A stretch of DNA of 64,000 nt from Ascidia mentula (lineage: Eukaryota > Chordata > Ascidiacea > Phlebobranchia > Ascidiidae). Made by a program: the position numbers and the translations under genes. The notes beneath the pieces are model-generated. The model had not been told where the DNA came from. It saw only the letters and a list, made by a program, of their open reading frames with translations, and searched no databases. The stretch lies in assembly GCA_947561715.1 (NCBI GenBank), contig OX387197.1, forward strand, positions 13,699,001-13,763,000, given 5' to 3'. Positions 13,099-23,309 of this stretch are shown here, piece by piece (the stretch's first letter is position 1; every line of letters starts with the position of its first letter).

Positions 13099-16000
13099 TT
13101 AACGTCCGTTCTCATAACCTGGAAAAAAGTGCTGGAGAATTTTACGTAGGGTTTTATTTATGACAATCTCATAGTTCTTCCCGAACTCATGGCGACAAAC
13201 CGGACATGTGAAAACTTCCGCTTTGAAGGATCGCTGCAAGCATTCCTAAAATAACAGCAGCTTGTGTTGATTCGAATAAACGATTTATTGGTATTGATCG
13301 TCTTTACCTTGCAAATATTATGCTTACAACTGGTGGTGACAGGAAGGAAAACTACGTCTTGACAACAAATACAAGCAAACAATTCCTTTAGTTTGCCAAA
13401 AAAAATCTACGAATGTAAAAGAAAATACATTACGACACAAGAACTGTTGATTTCACAAAAATTTTATCGATACGCTGTGAAGATATAGCAAATAATCTTA
13501 TTTATAAATGAGAAGGCCATACAGCAAACTTTTTTGATATTCACATGAGAAGCTGATCGGTATTTAAAATTGTCAAGATTTTCAACCAATCAATATCAGT
13601 AATAAACGAATTGTTACAACAGAAGTTGTTACCTGCTGACCATCTTCAGCCGAGTGCAAAGCCTCTTTCCACGCGTAGCTGTTGCCGGAATCTTCACTTA
13701 TAAGCTTTTGTACTGAATTAGCAACTTGGTAGGACATAATTTTTGATTTTTTTGATGCAAGTTTAGGACTTTCAACATCTACGTAAATAAAGTAATATGC
13801 CTCAAGGTAACTACAAATAGGAGCATGTGATAATGTTCTTATTTTACATTTTAAATTGTTACGTATCTATGTCATGTTTAGAGAAAGAAAAAAGCTTTGA
13901 CTGACCACTATGTTTCCTTTTGTTGGTGGAGGATTCATCATTGGCATGCTTTTGAGCTTGATTCTCCAAATAGCCATCAGGATACTGCACAAAATAAACA
14001 ACAATTATTGAAATGGGCCTGTTTCTACATTTTTTTAGTTTTCAACTTATCAAAATAGCTTAACTGACTACTACCTGCATAGTAATTCCTAAAACTTTAG
14101 ATCGCTTCTTTCCACTTTTTGACCATGGCGCTGGTTCTGGGTCATCGCGACGAAACAAATATCTCCACACCACAAAACCGGATTTTCCTTTTTCTGGCCA
14201 GTATTTAACAACCTATTACACGATAGATGTATAAACCTTGCTTTCCAACATCAAATTAGGTTGTTATCATACTTTGTATAGTCCATCATATCGGTTCCCT
14301 TCTTCTGGTGCATATTTGCTGTGTTTTGCACCTTTGTAGTTACGTACCACTCGAATTGGTCTGGATTTTTTCCAATGAATGGCTTCCCCACCATGTGTGG
14401 TGTTAACTTTTACATTGCATGTTTTAGCAATTGCTCTGAAATAACAGCAAGTATAGTCCACATGGTAACATTTTCTTAAGCACAAACCACTACTTACAGG
14501 TTACTTTTCGTGAGAACTTGATCACAAGACTGTTCAGCAGTTCGTTTGTTGCCTGATAAATCACGACCACCACTGCCAGTATATGTAAAATCATCTCCAT
14601 CATCCTAAAAAATATTTCAAAATATTTTATGTTGTAAATATTCAATGCAAACAAACTTGTCTACTTCATCATCCTCATATCCCCCAGCAAGAACAATGGA
14701 AAAAGCTCCTTCACTTTCTTTCCCATGAATACCAGAAACATGAGGTCGGTGTACACCTGCCTCACTTACCTGCATCATGATTAAATAGGATTAGCTGAAC
14801 AAAAATTTAAAACAACAAAGCATCACACAACCAATAGCATTAGATAGGTTTATTCCTTTTTGGATTACTATGATGCAACAAACTAAACCTGAACACGAAA
14901 TTTCCACAAAGCTCCAACAGGCACACCAGGAATTGGACCAACATGATTTGGGGGAACTATTGTACAAATTTTGGACCTTCCAACACATGCCATTCCCTAA
15001 TAAATGTCATAAATGAAGATAACATAAGCAACAAACAAAATAAAAGCTTATGTAAATAAATTTATCTAAATTGTACTTTGCCCCAGTCTCGTCGACTTTC
15101 TGAGTTGAACGATTTCATCTTCGATTTCTTTTTGCTCTCCTTTAATTTGTCTCCTGCTTTTACCACTGCACTTTGGTCATTAGCACATAATGGACAGAAC
15201 CTAGTTTTCATAACAAAATCAAAAAAAGTTTTTTTCAAAGAGCCCTTAAATTTAAATAAATTGTGACCATGCCTAATTAGATTCGGCAAATGCTCTTTGC
15301 AGATGAAACACATACAAAGCAAATTTAAATCTTTGTTAACTAATCAATAGCAAAGAACTTGTTACACATGGTTTGCAAAACTGATAAATCTAAATTAAAA
15401 GTGTTGCTAAAATCCAAGAGTATTGAGGTAAAACACAAAAACATGATTTTATATTGTTATGTATCCATACCCTTACCAGTCATCTTCTTCAGGTAAACTC
15501 TCCAGTGGTGGATCAAGACAAAAGGTGTGAAATGGCAAATTGCATTCATCACAAAGCAAAGTTTTATCAAAGTCTTTCTTTTCACCACAGACATGACACC
15601 CACATTCTTTACATTTGCGTCGTGGATTATCATTGCAATGGCTGCATTCAGGTTCTTTTTCAGTTTTGCCTGGAAACATAAAAAAATTGCCTAATTACAA
15701 ACATAGAAGCAACATTACACCTAACAAACTCACGTTTAAAATCAGGTTGGACCGGCCCACTTTCAAATCCAGCCTTTTCAATTGCAAAAACTTCCTCAAC
15801 AAAAATAATTCTACAGGACTCCAGTGTTTTTTCAGGTCTATTATAGTAAATATATTACATAAACACAAAAATGTTTTTTCACCCACAGTACATTTTTTGG
15901 AAACATTACATGTGCAAATATTAAGATATTTTAATACATTTACCTTTAGGAGAAATTCATTATTGCTGTCACAATGTAATGATGACAAAAATTAAAAATA

Positions 16001-17799
16001 AACTGTTTACGTAGTTTCAATAACAGCACCTTGCTGCACCTAAATGCTACTAATTACTAAAAATACCACAAGTTATGGTGATGGGCCGTGGGCCCATAAA
16101 GAGTCCATGAACAAGAGACATTTTGAACAAAATTTATATCTTCCATTACCATATTTAAATGTACAGCTTGGTTCGTCACATTTTAGGTAACTTTTATGCA
16201 GGAGTTTGCAAACTTAATAACTTAACAAAAGGGGAGGGTGAATGCAAAGACTGTGGTCTCCTTTGTAAAAGTAAAAATGAGTGGCTTACTATTTTAACCA
16301 CAGTTACACTGAATCAAAATCAAGCTCATGACCTCAACACTGGCAGTTTTTATGTATATTTTGTCTTATCAGGTAAAAGAGATTTAGTTTCGCTGGAATG
16401 TTAATGTAACCTAGGTGACTAGAATTGCCATGTAAAGGCATTTGCAATAGCCAGGAAACAAAATTTGTTATACAGCAAGCAATTTATAAGTGTATGATAT
16501 TAAACTATGTAACAAAATTAATAAATCTTTTAAATTTCAAAATTATTTAACTCACCCAAGCAGCAACTTCACCATTAAATGCTTGGATTTGTTTTTTTTT
16601 ATTTTCTGCATAAAGAAATAAACCAGTTATAATCAGGATGCTTCAAAATCTAAATACCTTACTTTTTCAGTCACTACACAGTCATACCAAAAACCTCTTT
16701 GATTTGGTTTGTCCAAGTTAAAATTAATCATCACTGTCTCATGTATAGAAATATCATCCCACTCAAGCAATTTTCTTGCACGAGGTCTTATATACTTCAA
16801 TTCAAGCTCTTTTTCCTGGTCTTCATAACTAAAAAATAGCAAAATGTTTCATCATGCCAAACAATCCATCTTAAAAGTGCTAACTCATTTTATTTCACTA
16901 TCAAAAACAAATCTGCCAAATACCTTTAACCAATGTCAATAAAACATTTTAAATGCACTTACTCCTCAAATTTAACCACATACAAAATGTTCACAGAGTT
17001 AGGCGAATCAGTCAAATGATTTTCTTTGCTATCAAATTCAGCAGAATCTATTTTCTTCTGGAAAACTTTGACAACCTTAGCCTCAAACCATGCACCTGTA
17101 TCAATATCTTGAGCATCAACAAGATCACTGGCCTGAAACAATGTTGTTTAGTTGAATACACAAGTTTTTGGCACTACACAACCCTTGCCTTATAAATTGA
17201 ACAAATATCAGTTTCATTTTCATCAACTTCCTCCATCTATTAATCAGACAAAATACAAATTTATGGCTAAAAACAGGTTTCAGTAAACTTTCACTTGACA
17301 CATCCGTATACTATGATCAACACACTAGTTAATTTGACAAACCTTTGAAGTAGCATCACAAATTTTGCTACTGGTGTCTGAAACAGGTTCAACATTACTC
17401 ATTGAATCAGAATGATTTGTTACCTTAAAGATGAAACAAGTTACATTTTATTTCTTTTTTAATTTAGGAGAACTTTACTTCAGGTTCAAGGGGTTTTCTT
17501 TCCATCAGTTGAATGATGTCATTCAGACCAACATTATAATCAAACAACTTGTAGCCATTTTCCATCTGCAAAAGCAAAGCATTTTATTAAGAATACGAAA
17601 AAAACGAAACATACTTTAAACATATTTTTTACAAATACATCATTACCTGTTTTCCTCTGTAAAACAGTCTCTGCGCTGCAGGCATAACACCAAACTTTTC
17701 AAGCACAAGTTCTCGTAATTCATCAATTTTGGTCAGTTTAGAAATACCATCAATCTGTTCACATTTCTTCCCATCCATTGTTCGAACTTGGATCCACAT
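13099..17799 (-). CDS. UHRF1: E3 ubiquitin-protein ligase UHRF1 orthologue (19 exons)
   Basis: Exons on the minus strand are 17799-17647, 17565-17479, 17423-17343, 17236-17189, 17132-16963, 16828-16663, 16605-16556, 15837-15734, 15669-15477, 15200-15077, 14996-14889, 14769-14665, 14604-14498, 14435-14273, 14212-14075, 13984-13906, 13778-13633, 13406-13308 and 13245-13099. Phases close on 756 codons (755 aa; human about 793). The order is ubiquitin-like domain (1-77, starting [10 protein letters not shown]), tandem tudor (about 124-275, [11 protein letters not shown]), PHD finger (about 290-360, [14 protein letters not shown]), SRA (about 392-560, [26 protein letters not shown]) and RING (about 684-735, CICCQDVVF...CPVCRHEFG), ending PGYENGR. 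The family binds hemimethylated CpG through SRA and H3 through tudor/PHD, and ubiquitinates H3 to recruit DNMT1 at replication forks. All domain signatures look intact. The upstream in-frame ATG was rejected because MWIQVRT is the conserved start. Confidence 0.96.
17189..17236 (-). other. UHRF1 exon 4 with a non-canonical GC donor or a shifted GT donor
   Basis: The 16-codon exon 4 ends AAG|GCAAGG, a strong GC-AG donor match that keeps phase 0 into the tudor exon at 17132. The only nearby GT alternative, AGG|GTTGTG six bases downstream, also keeps phase 0 and would add two residues (Ala-Arg). The sequence alone cannot decide which is used. Confidence 0.6.
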
Positions 17800-19705
17800 T
17801 TTTTGATTTAAAATCTTCAAAAGAAACACTGCTTGCAAATGATTTAAAATTTACCAAGTATATATATTGGTTGCAAATCACATATAGGCATATTCAGGAA
17901 AGCATGAAACTCCCCCATTTTACAACTATGTCTATTTATCTGCAACGAGTGATAAAGGTTATTCCCAAATGAAAGTCCAAAAGTATGCGTGCACATGCAC
18001 CAGTTTGGAAACTTTGTTATTTTTTGGGGGTGATCATTAATTGTGCTGACGATCGCAACATTTTATCTATGTTAACGCATTAGCTGATTTGTATTGTGCT
18101 GATGATTGGTGTTTGTATATAAATGTATCTTAACATTTCTAAAGGAAAATGTTATTTTACACAAAATTTATATGGATTCCACTGTTGGTATTACTATAAT
18201 GCTACAAAAAAAACGGGCAAAAGATAAGGGAATTAATATTGGTTGGTACTGGCTATTGTTTCTTTTGAACACAACACTTAATCTGCTGTACAGGACACCA
18301 AAAGTGTATGACAAGGTTGAAGTGAAATAGAGTACAGTTAAAAGTTCTACAATTATTACCAAAACAAAAACATAGTCTAATTGTCGTTGTTAAAATTTAT
18401 GCCACTCCAATTGCTATGGTTTGGCAAAGACCTTTGGCAAGGTTTGCATTTAAAATAAAAAAAATGTGCATGCGGTTTTCTTCATGGAACAATAATTTAC
18501 CTGAACGTATATTTCTTCAACTTAAATTTAGATTTCATGAATCAATTTTAAAATAAACATCAACAGTTTTGCACCGAACTTGTTAGTGCTTCTTTTTTCG
18601 CCAATCCGGCAGCCACATTCTCCCGCGAAATTTAAAAAATACATTTAAACCTAATTTGGCGGTACATTATCCTTTCGGAAATTTATCAATAGACTAGCCC
18701 GGAGGTTTGCAACCTTAGCCAAACAAAAAGTCAGTAATATTTTTTTTGCAATCTAAAGCATAATCGGAGCCGCAAAACGAAACTTTGTATTGCGTAAAGT
18801 TTCAAGTGCAGCATTGCACAAGTATTGTATAATTCATTACATTTGCAGCATTGCACAAGCATTTGCAAGCCCGTTACCAGGTGTATTAAATATTTCGCAA
18901 GTTCCAACCCAAGTGTAAACTTACCTCTTAATGCAACCCAAATGATTAACCCATCGAATGTTCTCGAGTAAAGTAATTCAATATCCTGCTTACCACATAA
19001 AATATTCTTACAACATACATTTTTACCCTTGTATTAAACAAACCACTTGAATGCGTCCCAGATAACACGCGAACGATCACCTTCTGCTAGTGTTGCACCA
19101 GAACGTGTAAACCAATGACTCTCCAGCACAGATAAATCACATATAACCTCGATATCTCCTGGCTGACAATATCCTGTATTTTATGTTCTTGTATTATATT
19201 ACTTCTAAGCGGTTCATGACATCACGTGACATTATTGACCAATCACCTCTCCATAGGGAGAGCTTTAAAAACCCCAGTGTGAACCTGTAAATGGCAACAC
19301 TGCTGACGAAATGTTTTTTGCGTGTTTCTGAAACCTGGAAAAGTCACCCTTAATATTTTCAGAACGTTAAAAAATCGACGCCTGTGCTATGGCTTGATTA
19401 CTTAAGTGCCTAAATAGGTTATTTAAGTGCCCAAATTGGACATCACAACTTGAACATGCGTTGAACGCATGTTTGTAATGACTTTGGTTTTAACTCTCGG
19501 TCCTTATACAAATTTCCGTTGTTCGAGTGTAACATATACCTATAACAAAGCAATCACGGGAAACAATTGTTTAAACTCGGAGACATTTACAAAGATATTG
19601 TATTGATGTAGTTTATTATACAACATAAACCGAACAAAACAACAGTGCAAACGTAGGTTCCAATAGAATGCCCTTGACGGCACAGAGCAACACTTATGTA
19701 GGAGG
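17800..19705. other. 5' flank of UHRF1, no gene seen
   Basis: No conserved coding sequence on either strand. A plus-strand 74-codon ORF at 18106-18330 has no recognisable motif. A short direct repeat (GCAGCATTGCACAAG) occurs twice at about 18809-18859. At about 19220-19280 there is an E-box (CACGTG), a CCAAT box and an AT-rich TTTAAAA within 60 bases, possibly a promoter, but no gene follows it. Confidence 0.45.
18600..18661 (-). promoter_or_regulatory. Candidate E2F/CCAAT promoter elements of UHRF1
   Basis: The minus strand carries TTTCGCGGGA at 18630-18621, a good E2F-type site. A second E2F-like core, TTTGGCGG, is on the plus strand near 18654, and CCAAT lies at about 18601-18605. They sit about 0.8 kb upstream of the UHRF1 ATG, which would require a 5' UTR intron or a long leader. 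UHRF1 is a known E2F target in mammals, so a proliferation-linked promoter here is plausible but inferred. Confidence 0.4.
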
Positions 19706-20055
19706 GAAAAAATACTTACGTAGACAAGTCAGGTAAGACTCGCCTTTTTCTCGTCTCTCTCTCTCAGACTTAGCAGACAAGTCGGGTATGGTTTGGTGGG
19801 AACGTATTTGGCGTAGGACACCAAAAAGTTTCTTGTTGCAAAAATAAACCTTTGTCTATGACGTGCAAATTACTAAACATTTGTTTGTGGTTTACTTTCA
19901 AGAAAATGAGTTAAACACATGTAAGTTTCCGCCAAACATGTTAGAGAGAGAAAGACGAGAAAAAAGCAAGTCTTACCTGACTTGTCTACGTGAGAGAAAG
20001 AGAGAGACGAGAAAAAGGCGAGTCTTACCTGACTTGTCTACGTAAGTATTTTTTC
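19706..20055. mobile_element. Non-autonomous inverted-repeat element (MITE-like), 350 bp
   Basis: The ends are inverted repeats of about 60 bp: GAAAAAATACTTACGTAGAC at the left and its complement ending GTCTACGTAAGTATTTTTTC at the right. The right terminal repeat is followed inward by a second, slightly degraded tandem copy (about 19943-19992). CT/GA-rich tracts (GAGAGAGAGACGAG) lie next to the repeats. No ORF that could be a transposase is present. No target duplication is clear, so the superfamily is not assigned. Confidence 0.75.
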
Positions 20056-21599
20056 TATATAATATAGGGAGGGGGTCACGTGACATTACCACGTTGTACA
20101 ATCACTCATGCGAAACACACTACAAATATAATTGTTGATGTACAAATTATTTTAGTACATTATGGAGTACAGTGAGAATACATATACACGACAAATTTTG
20201 CATTGATTCATAGGCAATAGCTGGTGTTATTGACGCAGTACCAAATGTATATTTACAACATAAATTTTTGGTTGCAATGATTTCGGGCTTGATATTTATA
20301 AATGATTCTGCATTTGGTTCATGCGGAAGGGTTGTGTATAATTGATGTTAAGTAAGCGTCTGATTGTTAAGCTTGAAGAATTGCTTCAAAATTTTAGGCT
20401 GTGGAAGAGTGATTGCCTAGGATTTCAACTACTTCCACGTTTACGCACATGTTGCCATTAAATATCAGTAAAAGTGAGATATTGGTCAGAAGTGTCCTCA
20501 TGAACAAGGCTTTTAAACTACAACGCCTTGTATTTGTAAACTATTGTCTTGTATGTTGAAGACAAAAACGTGATTCGCATTCTCGAGGCAAAATACAAAT
20601 CGCAATATGAAGTGAAGATCCACGGTATTTTATTGCCAGTAATCCCGTTTCACGTCATCCGATTGGGCCCAAATCAAGTTTAGTGGAACACGAGTCTTGC
20701 CGCGAATGAATTTTAAACGTAGGAATCTCATGAGTTATATTTGTGTGAACAGCACTATTGCATCGATGTATCGGCTTTTTGTCGTTGATCGATTGACCCC
20801 TTTTAATTATTATGAGGTTTTGAGGGGTTGATCAGTGCTGATGTAGCGCATTGAATACGCGTCGCATGACATTAGATTGGCGGAGTAAAATTGTATTAAG
20901 TGTTGCTTGGGTTCTCATACATAAATCGGTCAAACAATAAAAAATCTAATCAAATGAAAAAATTATGCGTCGTTGATTTCATAAAAAATCTTGTAGATGC
21001 CGGGTGTTGACAAATATTATGCGGCCTTCAGTAAACACAGACGGCTTACTATATTTTATGGATCACTTCACCAAGACCGGAGTAGTCATGCCTTGAAATT
21101 TCATGGCGATCATTTTGCACGTTGGTCGGTTTTGACTGATGCATCAGAACCGTTCGCAGTTAATAAGAAAAAGATTTTCTCATTGCATCACCAAAAAAAG
21201 AAAAGTTGACATACGGTTTGTGTTGCAGTTTAAAAGACTGCTTTGGTAAGCGAGAATTGTTCACTCCTGTAAATGTTACATTGCTACTTTGGCGTTTTCT
21301 GACGCTTGGGCACGGCCTTTTTGGTTTCGTATTGAGGCAATTTATTTGCAGTTAAAAAATAATGAAGTTTATTTTTTTGTTGATGCTGGGGCGTGTCTGT
21401 TGAGTGAAGTGTGTTTGCCACAATGATACTAGGCTTGTCCTTTCCAGTTGTTTTGATAAGAGCGTATTTGCATGACTGCCTCGATGCGGGAATTTTACAA
21501 GCACTGTATTTATTTGCTTTAAGCTTTCTTTTATTTTAAGTTGAATTGTTTTCCTGTTTCGTGATGACTGCAATAGATTTTTATAAGGTCTGATAAACT
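20056..21599. other. Intergenic, no supported gene
   Basis: AT-rich sequence between the 350-bp inverted-repeat element and the gypsy relic. A 70-codon plus-strand ORF at 20997-21209 shows no known motif. The right end may be further decayed retroelement sequence continuing the relic at 21600. Confidence 0.4.
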
Positions 21600-22570
21600 A
21601 GTCGTGCTTTTCAGGAAAGTAATATCCTAGAACAGGCTTTTTGACTTTGTAAATAGAGAAAGTAATAGGCATGTAGCGAAGCCAATATCAATGTTAAATA
21701 CAGTTTCTCCATAGTAGGGTATGATCCAATAAAATCTGATTCAACTTCTTGAGTGTGGTGCTGTGTAACTGGGAGGAAATTTTTGGATGATCCACTGTCC
21801 AACAGAAATGACATTATATTAATTCTGTCGTAGACATGCGACAAAGAGTTAGAGGCCGACTTAGAATATCGCTGTCGATTTGGTGCTTTCTGAACCTGAA
21901 TCTGATTCTGTCTGTTTATTATGATGTTGACTTGATTATAGCTGCAAGGTTTGTTGCATTTTAACGCCTTGTCACCAAAGCGTGCATGATAAAAACACAA
22001 GCCATCTGTTGTGTTGGTGCTAGGTAGACTGAGTATTTATTTGACCTTGCCTTTGGTATTGTCGGAAGGGCTGTTATGTGATTTCCTTGTTGCGGTTCGT
22101 GAAAACCGTTTTAATTTCCAGACTGTTTCGCATATTCGTGTCTTGACGGGTGGTATGAAAACTTTTGCCGGTTGGACGTATTGGAACTTTGCTTAAATCT
22201 GTTTTGTTTAAAAAAATTTCTGCGACTTTGCTGTCTTTGATTGCTTAAATCAGTCTTTAACTCAGTAAACAGTTCTTGTATCTGATCAGTAATTCTCTGC
22301 ATTTCATTGTTTTGTGTCTAATCTGCCGGTACACTATGATCAGTTGGCGTAATAATTCTGTCAGCCAGCAATCCCAGCTCTTCTAGGGGTCTGGGTGTTG
22401 GGCGCGAAGTACATTGCTGACGTCTCTTGGCATTTTATCAAGAAAATTGTCCACCACAATTTGGCGTGTTGTCTCGTCATAGATTGGGTCTTTTGCGTAC
22501 ACTGCGCATAATCGTCCCATAAAAGTTGAAGGAAGTTCACCTAAATCTAACCTCAAAGATTTTAGCTCAT
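21600..22570 (-). pseudogene. Ty3/gypsy retrotransposon relic (gag C-terminus and protease)
   Basis: Read on the minus strand from 22570, the pieces are a gag fragment (VVDNFLDKMPRDVSNVLRAQ), a basic Gln/Asn-rich linker (22302-22111), then CFYHARFGDKALKCNKPC, the motif that closes gag in animal gypsy elements. An aspartic protease fragment follows, with FLLDSGSSKNFLP, in which the catalytic Asp-Ser-Gly is visible. Stops and frameshifts separate the pieces, and no reverse transcriptase follows. No LTRs were found. This is an old, dead fragment. Confidence 0.7.
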
Positions 22571-22584
22571 GTGCTTAATGACTG

Positions 22585-23205
22585 TGTAGACTCTGAACTT
22601 TCGGCCTGCGAGGGCCAAGTCTGACAAAGGGTAGCCTATACTTCGTTGAAACACGCCGTTTTCTTTCCCAGGTGTATTATCACAACTGACGACGGTTTTC
22701 CATAAAAAATCACCGATCACAACACAGCCAAAAATAAACGGTAGCAAGCACTTACCAACTGTTTTTTAACAGGCCACGTTTCCTAATTAATAGCTCAATT
22801 TGCAGCAACATTTATAGAACATTACAGTTAAGCCAACATCATTTCCTGTAAGGGGTAAATAAACAATTTTACTAACACAACTAATTTTTCCCTTCAAGCA
22901 CGCTTCAACAAGTGAACTAATCCAATGCTTCCCAACCTTTTCCAGTTCGCGACCCACTTTTAATGCAAGTTTTATTGTGCGACCCACAATGAGATATGAC
23001 CAAACGAATAAAAAACAATTATAATGCAATAATTTCGTTATCTAATAGAAAACTGTAACATTTAGAAATGCTTGGCGACCCACCTGGTTGGGAAGCACTG
23101 AACTAATCAATTCCAAGCAACAATAGCATTCGAAAGGAACTGTTTCACATAGTAGTCATTGTTTCGTCACTGTCAATTACACATAATGAACCTGGAGATG
23201 TAACA
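22585..23205 (-). repeat. 3' LTR of BEL-1, interrupted by a hAT MITE
   Basis: It begins TGTTACATC after the polypurine tract and ends GAGTCTACA. Removing the 178-bp MITE and one 8-bp target copy leaves about 435 bp. Only its last 80 bp can be matched to the 5' LTR remnant at 27459-27537. Confidence 0.7.
22923..23100. mobile_element. hAT-superfamily MITE, 178 bp, with 8-bp target duplication
   Basis: The termini are CAATGCTTCCCAACC at the left and GGTTGGGAAGCACTG at the right, an inverted pair with one mismatch. Second inner matches are GCGACCCAC. It is flanked on both sides by AACTAATC (22915-22922 and 23101-23108). Eight-base duplications and CAGTGCTTCCCAACC-like ends are typical of hAT elements. 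It has no coding capacity and is nested in the BEL-1 3' LTR, so it arrived after BEL-1. Confidence 0.88.
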
Positions 23206-23309
23206 TTCCCCCACCCAAATGTATGGCCCAGGAAATACATTTCGTAGCACAAACATCGAACGTTCAACAACGAATCACGAAATAGTACAGCACAGCCCAT
23301 TAAACATCG

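Noticed and set aside
18106-18330. 74-codon plus-strand ORF upstream of UHRF1
   Set aside because: Low-complexity hydrophobic/basic composition, no motif and no splice or promoter context.
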